Part shown: positions 47,016 through 59,770 of the stretch, piece after piece | How the letters are laid out: each line of letters opens with the position of its first letter | How positions within the stretch are numbered: the stretch's first letter is position 1 | NCBI GenBank assembly: GCA_022605425.2 | Contig: CM061253.1 | Span: 416,001 to 480,000 of the forward strand | Origin: Hamiltosporidium tvaerminnensis | Taxonomy: Eukaryota; Microsporidia; Dubosqiidae | Reading direction: 5' to 3' | Length of the DNA stretch: 64,000 nt | Notes under the pieces: generated by a model | The model's input: only the letters and a program-made list of their open reading frames with translations | Database searches by the model: none | Told to the model about the DNA's origin: nothing | Position numbers and translations under genes: made by a program

Positions 47016-50000
47016 GGTTTGAAATAAGAACCCTTGCTTAGCATGTTTTTTAAGATGAAATACGTAAGCTCACAATAAAGCAGCTAACCTATAGTACTTT
47101 TTATCAAGAAGCCTTTTTTGAACTTTATAAAGAATTCGGTCAAAGGACTTGAGTTATTTGACGAAAAGGTATAAAAAACATGAACTCTGCATCTCTCAGT
47201 TGTAAAGCAAACTCATGATATTTATTAAACACACCCAGTAAAAACAATTTAGAAAAAACCGTATCTGATGCATAAACCAAGTATTTGTTTGATACTTATT
47301 TCATAATTACTCGGTCAGCACTTTAAATCATAGCTTTTTTTTCGTTCTGAATTAGACAATGTTTGACATCATATTTTTATTTATTCATAATGAAGCCATC
47401 AAGAACAATCTCAGATACGATTGATTTTTTCTATTTCTTTTTATAAAATCGTAAGTTTTGAACCATGATATACGCCAACCCATTTTTTAATTGAAGCCAT
47501 CAAAATCGATATTTTTATATTCCATATTAATTTAGACTAAGGATAATTTTCTTAAAAAATTTGATTACAGAAAATCCGGGTTCTATATACATTTTTACTC
47601 GTGTAAATTTTAAGATGAACTACATTTAAATCTTGCTATTACGGGTTTATTAAATAAATCTATGCTTTTTCCGTTGTATTATATGTTGCCATATCTATTT
47701 AGCTTTATAATACATTTGCGTCGAAAATACAGTACTTATAATAAAAGATTACATAGCTTGCTTTTTCGATTTCTTTGATAAAACACTTCTATTAAAATTA
47801 ATTGTGAAGCTCTTGAACTTAATCTAAATTTTTTATTTTCTTTACCCATGGTCTTTTACATAGCCAAAATACATTTCTCTCAGCTTTATTAAGGGTGTGT
47901 TCTGACAAAAGAATTCTCAAAGTGGCACGGAACGCCTGTAAGTAGCTATTATTTCTCTGTCGGCTTCGTATTTTTTGCATTCTTATAGCCAATCAATCAT
48001 TTTAACACAGATGTAAATTGTGTATGATTCTTTTCAGCTTTGATATCTTATAAAACAACTTAAGCTTGCTCAGAATTTTTTTTTGGGATCTTTCTGTATT
48101 TCTAAAAACAAATCGGTTCTTTTCCTGTGGATAAATCTTTATGAAAGCAGGATCGATTTAGTTAAACTTAGCAGTTACTCCACGAAGTAGTAAATACATA
48201 GGTTTGTCTTTTCACAAGATAATTCTCTCTAGAAGCTCTGATCTAAAAAATGTAGTTTCTTTAACCAATTTGGTGCCTTAAGCTTGATATTTGTATTATA
48301 AAAGAGAGTTGGCTTGATTTTGGCCGCGTTTGAATGTAGAAAAACACGTAGCTTGTGATTAGTTAGCAATACTCTCACATGCATTTCCCTTTTAATCCTA
48401 TTCATATCATTAGAGTTTCTAAGTATGAAAACTGTTTTATTATAAACATAGTCTTCATTACCTATTGAATCATAGTTTAAGATAAAAAATAGTGAACCAT
48501 AAATTTCTAAGGTTTGTTGATGTAAAAGAAAGATACAAGTAATACATATATGGTATTTAAATTATGCCACCTGAAATAGTAATAAATAATTTGATTTATC
48601 AAGAAATATAAAAATGTATTATATTAATATCGAGGTCACTAGTAATTCATAATGCTATTGGTTTTTATATTATTTTTACAATTTTTGATTCTTTGTAAAG
48701 ATATTGTTTATATTGAGTCTTTTTATTTCATACCTTTATGTCTTATGTATTCCGGTTTGCCATTTCCTATTCATCTCTTCTTAGCGTTTTTTCACCAAAA
48801 AGGCTAAAAAAAGTTATTAAATAGACATAATGCTTGAAAATGGACATTAATTTTAAATTTGTTTGTGGTTTTGAGTTTTTTGAAATAGCAGTTGTTAAGC
48901 ATACAAAAAGAATTTAAACCCTTCTAGCTACAAAATGTAAGAAAATATATGTATGAATTTCCTCTTCATTAATATAATTTTTAATTTTTTGTTTAAATTG
49001 GCATTTCAGTTATGTAAATAAATGTAGGATAATTTACAATGCACGGATTTTAAGTGTTCAAAGAAAAAATTTTTTATTAGCGTTTTATAAGCTGTCAATA
49101 TACGATTGCATACAAAATGAGAATCCAATCAATTAGAAAAAGAACAAAAGTCTTTATTTAGCTAAAGAGATTATCTTTGTTGCTAAATGTTAATTTAGAC
49201 AAGAATAGTCGTTTTTTCTTTAATTCAATTTGGCTTATTATTTAAACGTATCACGATAGGTGCATCATGAGGTAAATGAATTTATAGCTCAAATTAGACT
49301 AAACTACCATTTATTAAATTAAACTACATATCAATATGTTGAGCGTTGTTTATATTAGTTTTTCGAAAATAAAAAATTAACTGTTATAAATCCAAAATAT
49401 TACCGAAATAGGATTAGTTTGTATAAATTATGTAAATGTTTAAGTTTATATGGAGTAAAAGAATAAATCGCGGTTGTCAACGTGATCAGCATACACACAA
49501 ACATATTTTCTGGTTTAAGATAGTAAAATGACTTCAGATTTTAAATATTCTTTGATTTTCTGTTTGTGAATAACCTATTTTGTAATGAAGTAATTTAATC
49601 ATGACCAAATATATAAAATCTCACTTTCTGAACGTTTTTAACTACACTAATAAATAATTTATGGTCGGTGTAACACAATTGAAATATCAAGGTTGGGTCA
49701 AACCTACAAATCATAATTAAAAATAAAACATCAAAAAAGATATTTTAATTAGGTATAACGATAAATTGGATGTCCAAAAAATATAGTCTTGGCATATACT
49801 ATAATATATATTCGAAAAAAAACATGAAGTTATTTTTGTCTTTCGTCTATCCTATTTTTTTAACTGTGTATCTCTAAAATCCTAATATGAAAAAAAAATA
49901 CAAGTGTAACTTTAATTAAGCGGTCCCATGCAACATATACAGATTAAAATAATAATAAAACCCCCTCAATGCCTAGGATTTTCTTAGAAGTGCAAAATTA

Positions 50001-51200
50001 AACGTTAATTAGAAACATATTTGTCATGCCATACCCATGAAAATGCATTAAATGATAGTAATTTGCTACTAAGCTAGGCATTTATTTTTAATCGAACTGA
50101 GAAATAAACATATAAGCCAAAATTTAAGAAATCGTAAAATATTTTTTTCTTTTGAGATATAATTTAGCAATAAAAAGCATCTATTTAAATATTTTTAATA
50201 TAACAGCTTTTTAAATGCTTTTAAAAAATTCGAATTTATCCGTTAGGGCTATTTCAGCATAAAGATAGTTGAGATAAATAAAGTTTAAGGTGACGTAAAA
50301 ACTGTTTCAAGATGTAACGATGCGATATAAATCTAATTTATTTGTATTTTGGCCTTTTCACGTGTTTTTAGTGTTTAAATATTTGAAAAGTATTTTTCAA
50401 CTAATAATGTAACTCATAGATATTTTTTGTCGCTATTGCTATATTTAAAAAAAAAAACTCTACCTAATATTAAATTTATTTGGTCTCTAAGGACAGCTGG
50501 ATAAGAGAATATAAAAATCTATCGAACAATCCGTTATTTCTATCTGAAAAACCATTTATAAAATAATATTTTGGCTTTTTATACTTTTGAAAAAAATTCT
50601 TTTGCATTAGTAACCATTATAAATCATTGCTACAGAATTATTTGCAATCTTTTATCTGACATTTTGATCAAAAAAAAGAAATCAAAAAAAAAATTGCAAT
50701 CAAAAGAGATTTTAAACTCTATTTAGTAAATTCAAAATTGATTTTTTAGACAGTGATGTATTTATTTTAAAAAATACCGTTAGGCATCAATAAAAAATGA
50801 ATTAATAATCTGAGACCTAATGGAAGCTATAGAATAGAAAATACATTTACTAGTGTCATACCAACAAAATCAAGTGACTCTGCTCGCGCCACCGAGCTTG
50901 TTATAAACAGTGATAATTTGGGAATAATTAAATTGATAGCCAAAAAACGTCAAGCCAAAGATCTTTTAACCAAATCCTAGCTACACAAAATAATCTTCAT
51001 ATTTTGAATCGAGAACTACACCATGAAAATCAACATTATCAGTTGGTTTTTAAGCGAAGATTTAAAACATTTTCTTGCTTTTCCTTCAAAATACGATTTT
51101 TATGTTTTTATCAGCAACTTCTAATTATAGAAATATTTTTATCACAATTTTTCCCTTAAATATTTGGTAATTCTATTTATATTTTACAAATATAGAACAA
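47016..51200. other. Long AT-rich stretch, no recognised gene
   Basis: The minus strand between about 47150 and 48400 shows several stop-free runs of 30-50 codons with balanced composition (for example YLVYASDTVFSKLFLLGVF near 47270), which could be an old unidentified element. From 48500 to 51180 I see nothing beyond AT-rich sequence. Confidence 0.35.
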
Positions 51201-54200
51201 ATAGGTAGAATGAAAAAGTAGACAGCGAAAATATAAAAAATGTAAAAATAAAGGCTGTAAACAACTTGGAGAACAGCGCAGGAGAGATTTTGATGTGTGA
51301 TGTAGATGTAGCAATGTTATACGAGAGACTTCCACCTCCATCGACCTTCCATGACACCACCAACCAAACCACATGCAGTAGTTGCCAGACTAGTCCAGTC
51401 TGCTTGGTTGACACCATACCCTCGTCTTCTGGTACCGATGCCACTGCGTTTGGACCAGCCAACGGCATGAAAAACCTCAATACAGATGCCATTCTAGAAG
51501 GGAATCGACTGATGGTATTGCACTCAATACTTGACTCTGTCACAGTCATAGAGCAGGAATGGCCTAGATCTGCTATTCTAGCAGTGCAAAAGAGGTTTGA
51601 GAGAATGCCCAGAAATGGCTGGCCCGCTACTCTGAGGTACTATAATGAGAAATTTGGCTGCACATTAGATATCGAAGTGTTAAAAAAATTGGCACAAAGT
51701 GAGATGGGAAAGGAAGTAAAATCAGAAGAGAATGGAGAGCGACGTAGAATCGCCACTTGTCTCGCTGATACATGCACCTTGACCGACACCACGGAGTACA
51801 TAAACCTGAGAGATAAATTCTTGAGTAAAATCAAAGAAATCTCGGAGAACGAAATTGGAAAAGTGATGGTCCGAACCCAAAAGCTTCCAAGTGAATTGGT
51901 TGACAGTAAAATTTTGGACCTTATTAATCGAATTATCGGTGAGTATGCTGATTCTTATGTGCCGATGACGATAACTGCAGTGGCACAAATAATCAAGGCA
52001 GCCCAGGTATTCTATGACGAGGCTACACGTAAAGAAAAGCTTAGATCTGCTTGGAAGGAAAACATAGAAAGTAAAATTTCTAAGTTAGTACTTTCCAAAG
52101 ATCTTCTCGAGAAGGCTCGTAAGCACGAAAAGCTCTCCCCTTCGGAAACGAAGAGCCTTAAGCAAATCATGCGAGAGTTTAATTTAAACTTGAGCAGCGT
52201 AACTGATCTTTCTGAGGCTTTAGTTAAGAAGAATGAGTCTTTGAATGTTTACGAGAAAAAAATTACGATGTATGAAAGTAGGAAGCAATTCCGAAAAGAG
52301 AATCGTATGTTTGAGCTTTTCCGAGGTCGATTTTATCGTGGGTTATCTGAGCGTGTAGAATCCGAGCATGTGGTTAGCCGTGATGAAATTGTGAGTTTTT
52401 GGTCTACAATGTGGAACAAAAATGATGACACAGTCACGTATGATGATTATTTGATTCCATTTGTATCAGATAATCATCCGACCACGTTTCCTTCACTTGA
52501 TGAATTTGTAAATATCATTAATTGGCTTCCCAATTGGAAAGCTGCTGGAATTGATGGTATTTACAATTTTTTCATTAAGAAACTTACAACTCTTCACAAA
52601 TATATTTAGGATATTGTGAAAGTTATATGTTTAGAAGGAACACCTCAAGCTGATTGGTTTTACTGCGGGCTTACGTATTTGATACCGAAAGGAATTCCAC
52701 GAAGAGGCTCTGACTACAGGCCAATCACTTGTTTGTCTAACCTCTACAAGTTAACGACTAAGTGTGCAACGAAAGTCGTTTAACTTAAAGTGGAAAGGCG
52801 AAGGTTTCTTGCGGAGAACCAGTTGGGAGCAGTTAGAGGTGTGCAGGGAGCGAAAGAGCAGGCTCTACTGAATATTGCCTTAAATAAAGAGTATGGAAAC
52901 AATCTTAAGGCAACATGGATTGATGTTAAAAAAGCTTATGATTCAATAGATCATGCTTATTTAACTCAATGCATTGAAAACCTTAATTTAACTGATTGGA
53001 TCCTGAAATTTATTAAGGTAATTATATCAAAATGGAAAATTGATATATCAGTAGGGCCTGAAAAAATCATGAGCAAGAAGATTGATAGAGGGATTCTACA
53101 AGGAGATAGTCTGTCACCTTTGTTATTTGTGTTGTGTATGGATCCATTAAGCCGAAAGCTTAATGAAAAATATACAAAAGTGACAGTACAAACAGATGCA
53201 GAATCCCACTCTACTAATCATCTTTTGTTTATTGATGATCTTAAGCTTCTTGCAAAAGACAGCTCCACATTGAGTGCTATGACAGGCGAGGCAAAGGAAT
53301 TTTTAGAGGTGATTGGCTTAGAGATTAACAAAGAGAAGTCAGCCACAAATGATACGTGTTGTGAAGATACTGCTACTCTTCTAGAAGGTTTTAGTGTTTA
53401 CAAATATTTAGGAATAATAGAATATAGCAGAGGAATCCCAACATGTAGCTCATTTGAGAAGTAAAAAGCAAACTTATATCAAGAGTTGAAAGACTTTGTC
53501 ACACTAGATTAAACGCAAAAAATTTATTTTTTGCAATTAATCAACATGCGATATCGTTGATCAACTATCACATAGGAGTACTTCGACTTACACCGGCTGA
53601 CTTCTCTAAGTTAGATGATGCAGCGCGTGCGGTGTTGGTGAAGAATAAGATACATCTCCGCCCAGGATGTAAAGAGCGTTTATACTTTCCTAGAGCAGAA
53701 CTTGGAAGAGGCCTACATAGTGTTGAGTTGCGAAGCGAACATATGCTTCTGCAACTCTTGGATTGTCTGGAAAAAAGGAAAGAAATATCAACTAGACGAG
53801 CAGCAATCCTAAGGTGGAGAATTATAATAAAACTCATCTTGCACTAATAAAAGGCTTCTTAAAAGTAAAGTACAGGTTGGTAGAAGAAGTCACTAAGAAA
53901 AGTTTAGAAGAAGCTCAACTTGCAAAACTATATAACGAAATAGAAAAACGAAAACTTAAAACAAAGTTATATAATGCAAGAAAAAATGAGCTTGTGAGTG
54001 TTAGTGACTCTTCAAGATGGCTAAAGAGAGGAAATATTAGGCCACGCAATGAAGCTGTGTTCTACTATATCCAGGATAGAAATGTATTCTGGGAAGCAGA
54101 TGGTATGTGTCAACTTTTCGGGAAGTCTGGTAAGACCATAGATCATCTAGCAACTCGATGTGAAAAAACGCTAGGCCATGACTACATCAGACAGCATAAT

Positions 54201-54990
54201 GAAGTGGTTAGATTCCTACACTTATTTCTCCTAAATAGACATAAGTTTAAGTCCCCAAAACGAATTAGGAGTCACTCAGTTCAAGAAATTCTTGATAATG
54301 AGTATGCAGAGATAAGAGTGGACACCAGAATAAAAACTGATGTCAATTCGGAATAACAGACCAGACATATTTATTTTAGATAAGAAGAAGAATAAGATAA
54401 CACTTATCGAAGCAGGAATCAATTCCCAAGATTCACTTCAAATAGTCGAAACGGAAACACTTAGGAAGTATGACCTACTAGCCAATAATTTGGGTCTTAT
54501 TTTTAAGTGTAGTGTAGAGATAATCCCTTATGTGATGACCTGGGATGGTATTGTGACAAAATACCATAAATCTCATCTTAAAAGACTAGAAATACCCATG
54601 AATGTAGAGGCATACATTCAGTCTATAGTACTTAAGAAGACAGTCGAAACAATTTCCTTTGATCGACGAAGAGGACTTGAGTCAGGACTAAATGCCGAAG
54701 AGAGCTGGGAGAGAGCGTCAATGGGTGTTATTATTAGAGCAGATTTGCATGAGGAACCAACACCCCTTTTAAAAGAAGAGAAGAGAGAGGAAGATGGTGT
54801 TAAAATTTTAAAACCAAAAAATAATACACCCCTTATTTCACAAGGAGGAACCACTTTAGAGGAACCGACCAATAACATAAATAAAGAGTCGGATTTTTAA
54901 GAAGATACAAAAGTGATTAAAGAGGTAGAAGAAAACATATAAAAATTGTAAAAATATTTTAACCCAGAATTTTATTAAATAAGTGAAATA
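51201..54990 (+). mobile_element. RLE-type LINE, copy C: full length with a divergent 5' region
   Basis: From about 51670 to the 3' tail this is nearly identical to copy B, but the first ~470 bp (N-terminal ~150 codons) are strongly diverged, with only patches such as KIKAVN and FERMPRNGW conserved. The start codon position reads ATA (51201) instead of ATG and a one-base shift follows it. RT motifs: IDVKKAYDSIDHAYL (about 52920), GILQGDSLSPLLFVL (about 53090), LFIDDLKLL (about 53226). The knuckle reads CQLFGKSGK..., with the second Cys replaced by Phe (near 54115). The endonuclease RPDIFILDKKKN starts near 54359. Lesions: TAG 52607, TAA near 52780, frameshifts near 53455, 53810 and 54345. Confidence 0.88.
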
Positions 54991-55704
54991 ATATCGATAG
55001 ATACCTATATAAGAAAATATTCAAAGAATAAGTTCATAAATAATTAGAAAAAAGCGCAGTTATTTCTATGTAGGTTTTTTGCTGTTTCAACAAGCTAATT
55101 GAACCATTATAATTATAATTTTGGCTTGGGTGAGCGGTTTTCTTTTCTTTCGTTCGTCGGTTCTAATAAATTTTAAGGATTTCTATCACAATGATTAGAT
55201 TTATGCTTGTATAAGTACTTCTCTTGTCATCTGTTATTTCTGATGTTATAATAAATTGAGGAGAATCTTTCTAATTAGAATATAATTTAAAATTTTTTTA
55301 TAATCTCCAATTTTCATATCTAAAAAATATGGTTACGTCTTATATAATCGTGAATCTAGCAAGTAAAAAATGATATATTTACGTCCATATGTGCATTACT
55401 TATATATAATTCAACAGAGAAACTTAAATTTGTTTGATGACTTAAATTTGAATTTTTATAGGAGAAATAGATATTTAATATTTTGATATCTAAATTAGTT
55501 TAAAAAACATATGTCTTTTCTTAAAATCAAGTAGCTAAATACTCTATTAATTTTCGAAGTATCTAAAACTTAGACACATGTCATTCAAAATGTATTTCTA
55601 TTCTAAACTCGATGGAAGACTACTATGTCACTTTATTTAGATTTTTATCATAAAACATGTAATATATCACATAGATTAAATATTTCATAATTTCTAAGTG
55701 TCTT
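54991..55704. other. AT-rich spacer, nothing recognised
   Basis: Spacer between the LINE 3' tail and the first gypsy-type element. No LTR-like sequence matching 59762 onward was found here by eye. Confidence 0.35.
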
Positions 55705-55849
55705 AAACTCATTCTGAGTAACGACATTAAACCCTCCCCCCTAAATAATTATTTCTTTTACCCCTAAGAAGAGTGAAAATGAAACAAAATATAAGACCTT
55801 AAATAAATAAAAATCATTCCTTTAATTCTTCTAAAACGCCGGCACACGG
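55705..55849 (+). repeat. Leader repeat of gypsy-type element 1
   Basis: About 145 bp from AAACTCATTCTGAGTAACGA to CGCCGGCACACGG, repeated at 58299-58451 with minor indels. It contains TTACCCCTAAGAA just upstream of the gag ATG at 55779. It may be an LTR, or the leader plus gag start of a second element. Confidence 0.8.
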
Positions 55850-58298
55850 CATTTTGAGCTCAAAGCCGATCAATACGACAACATGTACCACAAGGCTTAA
55901 CTTTATACAACCAGAAGAAGCGTTACATTTCAGGTTTGGGGTAACAATGCAAGTACCGGACTAAGTTTACAACTTACCAAACTTTACGTCTATACTGATC
56001 CATCATCCGTTCACACATGGATTACTAACTTCCGGTTAATCGCTACCTTTAACGAATGGGATCAGAGTCATAGCCGAAACATGCTCTCAATCCTACTTTC
56101 AGAAGAAATCAAGTCCCATTTTGCACCACAATCAAAAGTAGATACATGTCTCGATACTTTTATCACCCTTTTATTCCGGCCTTCAGATAGGCAGAAGTAG
56201 ATTAACGAATTAAGAAATATCTCGTATAGGCAATACAGAAATCTTACCCTATAAACAAACGCAGTTTAGAACTACTTAAATATCTTGATCACTGCTATCC
56301 ACTTGACGAAAAACTCTTAGATCGAGAAAAATTTAATTATTTCATCATGGGTCTAACGCTTGAGCAAAGAAAAAAACTGGTTGATTTACAGGAAGAAACA
56401 ATCCCGGCAGCTCATGTAACACTATTACAGATTCAAGAAAGGGAATGTCTGTAAAAAATACATCAAGGAACATCAGATTACTCCATTCCCTCAAACAAAA
56501 TATCAAATAAGCGATATAAATGCACCTACCATAAAAGTAAAAATCATACAGACCAAGAGTGCATCGCCCAAAAAGAGAGGAAGCGAGATATAAAAAGAAA
56601 AGATATAGACCAATCAAAACTATTTATGATGGTTATAGAAAAAGAATATTCGGTCAAAAATATGGAATTCACCGCACATATCAACAATACTATCTTCGAT
56701 AACGTATTAGTGGATATTGGTGCATCATAAGATACGTCCACTCAACATTTCTCAAAAAAACAGGCATTCTACCCATTAGATTAAACAATATCAAGACCAT
56801 TTCGGTAGCCAATAGAGAAACCTATCAAATATTGAAAAAAATTGAATTCCAGCTTTAATTTACATTGCATCCAACTCTTACTTTTAAAGTCGATGCACTA
56901 GTCTTACTATTCTTGCCAACTAGCGTTATCTTAGGAATTTACTTCTTAGACAAAGATAATGCAGTGATCAGCTTTTAGGAAAAATACTTAACTATAAGAT
57001 CTGTAAAATTACCATCGAAACTAGATGCACCATCTTTGAATATAGACCTAGATCAAATGCTTATTGACAAAGTATCTTTTCTAAAGATAATCGAAGAATT
57101 CGATCAAGCAATAATTTCAAACAAAAAAGAAAACGTGGCAGCTGATTTTTTATTTAAAAATTTTAGTATTTATAGTCTAGATACATCTAACTTAAAGAAA
57201 ATTATTCAAGAGAGCCAGCTAAAATCAAAAAATAAAATGGAGAAATACTCCTATGACATAGCTAATCTAAACAAAAAATATCTCTATACTGATTTAAACC
57301 ATAAGATTATTGTCTCTGATGATATTTCAGTCAAATTAATCAACCAAATTCACTCAATTTTAGGACATTGTGGAATCAACAGACTATATTATAGTATCAA
57401 GAACCTAAAACTTATTTCAAATATCAAAGCCAAGATCAAACATATAGTAAGTACATGTTCTACATGCATGATTAATAAAATACAGACTATCTCATATGAA
57501 AAAATTACCGGATTCTTTTAAAAAGCTCAACCATTAGAAAAAATCTGCTCGGAAATTTTAGGACCATATATTAATCAATTTTACAAAAGAAAATTCTATA
57601 TTTTGACAATTACAGACGTATTTTAAAAATATACATTACTAAACATTCTTTATCAAATCAACACTAAACAAGTAATCAAGGCATTTGAAAATTGGATCCA
57701 TCACTTTAAAACACCTAAAGAAATTCTAAAAGATCAAGAACGACAAAAACAACAGAAGAATTCCATTTTTTTTGCAGAGTCAACGGCATAAAACATCTTT
57801 GTACTTCGGTATTTAACCCAACTGTAAATTCAATCTCAGAAAAAGCTAACCCAAATAATTTCATTAGTCTTAAGATGCAATCGAGGAAAAACTTTAATAC
57901 AGGCAATCAACAGAGCTGAATTTACCCCAAACAATGCCTATAATAGAATCACGGAACTTTCACCCGAGGAAATAATATTTAACCAATCTAGATTAGATTT
58001 ATTGGAAAGGACAAGAGAAATAAATCTTGAGAGTATAGCTACCAGAATCAAGCAAGCAGCCGACTCGGAGAATCGAAAATCTAATGCAAAACGAAAAACA
58101 GAATTTGTTTACGAAGTGGGGAATTTCGTGTTTGTTAAAAACTATAACCGTTCAAAATTAGATCCTTTCTATATTGGTCCAGCGAAAGTAGTGACAATGC
58201 ATCGTAATAATAATGTGGTTACTCTATCTCTTCATGAATCGTATGGCAAGAGAACATTAAAAATTTAAGGCCTTTTCGGGTAGGAAGCAACTTTTCGT
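55705..58298 (+). mobile_element. Ty3/gypsy-type element 1 with gag, protease and integrase but no RT
   Basis: A gag-like frame starts at the ATG at 55779 and ends in a zinc knuckle of form CX2HX4HX4C (56521-56562). The aspartic protease follows, with VLVDIGAS (about 56705) and ILGIYFLDKDNAVISF (about 56930). A short segment then reads KKENVAADFLFKNF (about 57120), which looks like the very end of RNase H, and is followed directly by the integrase zinc region (HSILGHCGINRLYYS, HIVSTCSTCMINK; 57349-57480), a decayed catalytic core (ICSEILGPY, ILTITDVF) and a C-terminal domain with FVFVKNYNRSKLDPFYIGP (about 58125). Reverse transcriptase and most of RNase H are missing. Stops include TAA near 56729, TAG near 56978, TAA 57519 and TAA near 57623. 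Not functional. Confidence 0.8.
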
Positions 58299-58451
58299 AA
58301 ACTCATTCTGAGTAACGACATGTATCCCCCTACATACTTATTTAAATAATTATTTCTTTTACCCCTAAGAAGGAGTGAAAATGAAACAAAATATAAGACC
58401 TTCAACAAATAAAAACCATTCATTTAATACTTCCAAAACGCCGGCACACGG
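58299..58451 (+). repeat. Leader repeat of gypsy-type element 2
   Basis: Direct repeat of 55705-55849, lying about 30 bp after the integrase stop of element 1 and containing the ATG at 58381 of element 2 (MKQNIRPSTNKNHSF). In element 1 the equivalent frame has a TAA after MKQNIRP. Confidence 0.8.
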
Positions 58452-59770
58452 TAATATTAATCATTCCATGATAGAAGACTTTGATCAAAAGACCGAAGAA
58501 TGCAAATCGATAAGAACAATTTTTGTAATGATAGTAGCCAAAAAAGTGATAAGAAGGCTATAATTGATTTTATATTGAATGAAAAGAATTCTCACAAAAC
58601 AGAATTTTATGTTCTGAAAGATTCACCAATTAAAATCTTATTAGGGAATGAATTTCTGATAAATAATAAGGCTGTTCTTGGTTTTAAAGATAAGAAACTA
58701 ACTATTTATGGCGTCATGTATAATTTAGTTGGATCTGAAAAAGATACTGAAGAATTAATGGATAAAAGGCTAATTAATAACATTTGCGCTACAACAAACG
58801 TTGAGGAATTAAAAATGTTTCTAAAAAGAATAATTCTAACAAAAATAAATGCAAATCAATTTTAAATATAAAAGCCATGCTCAAAATAATTGATAAGATA
58901 GTTAAGAAATGTATGAAATGTTCAAAATATAATACCAATCTATTTAAAAAAGACAAATCGAATCGTATTGAATCAGAAGGTAGGTTTAAAAGAGTTAGCA
59001 CTGATATTTTTGGTTCATTTAATTTATCCGATTATAATCATCATGAAAAAACAGACCTTTGGTACCTTTTGACAATTACAGATATTTATTCTAGAATAAC
59101 AAAAATCTATTTTTTGTATAATCTTAAACTAAACATATTATAAATTCTATAAATGACTGGATTACTAAATTTAAAAGCTCGAAAATAATCATAGGCGATA
59201 ATGGAAGACAATTTATTAGTACTGAAATGAAAGAATATTTGAACAGACCAAAAATAAAAGTTACTCATTCCCATTTATAGTCCTGTATCAAATGGCACCT
59301 CATAAAAAAAAACAAAACACAATCTTTTGTATTCTCAATTAACAAAAACAAAGATATAAATGAAGTTGCCAAGGGAATTGAAAATACAAAAAATTTAAAT
59401 TATAATTCAAGTTTGAAATGTTCTCCCTATAGTATTATTCAAGAATATTCTATTTACAATCCATTAAGAAGACGGGTAGAGTATGATTGTATACAACATA
59501 ACAATATTTATCCTAATAGATCCAAACTCGCACTAGGAGATATGGTATATGTTAAGAAATATCTTTCAACGAAATTAGACAAAATGTATGTAGGAAGCAA
59601 GAAGTTTTGGATAATTAAAAAGGGTATTGGCTAAGATCGGTTGGATATAAACATTTTACCCATAAAAAAAATTTCAAAATTTGAAGAGGCGGAATGGAAT
59701 ATGATTTATATATCACAAAAACATAATATTTTTATTTTTTATTTTAAAATTAAAAAAGAGGTGTGTCAAG
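58299..59770 (+). mobile_element. Ty3/gypsy-type element 2, shorter, also without RT
   Basis: After the shared leader and about 40 gag codons, the sequence jumps to the C-terminal half of the protease (ILLGNEFLINNKAVLGF, about 58630). About 75 codons later it enters the integrase: VKKCMKCSK (zinc Cys pair, about 58900), STDIFGSFN and YLLTITDIYSRITK (first catalytic Asp, about 59000-59100), IIGDNGRQFIS (second Asp, about 59190), then a C-terminal domain DMVYVKKYLSTKLDKMYVG (about 59540). Reverse transcriptase and RNase H are absent, with breakpoints different from element 1. A purine tract AAAAAAGAGG then TGTGTCAAG (about 59753-59770) may mark the polypurine tract and 3' LTR start. Frameshifts and stops are present (for example TAA 59141, TAG 59278). 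Confidence 0.75.

Noticed and set aside
47150-48400. Possible transposase relic on the minus strand
   Set aside because: Stop-free runs of 30-50 codons exist but no catalytic or family motif could be recognised.
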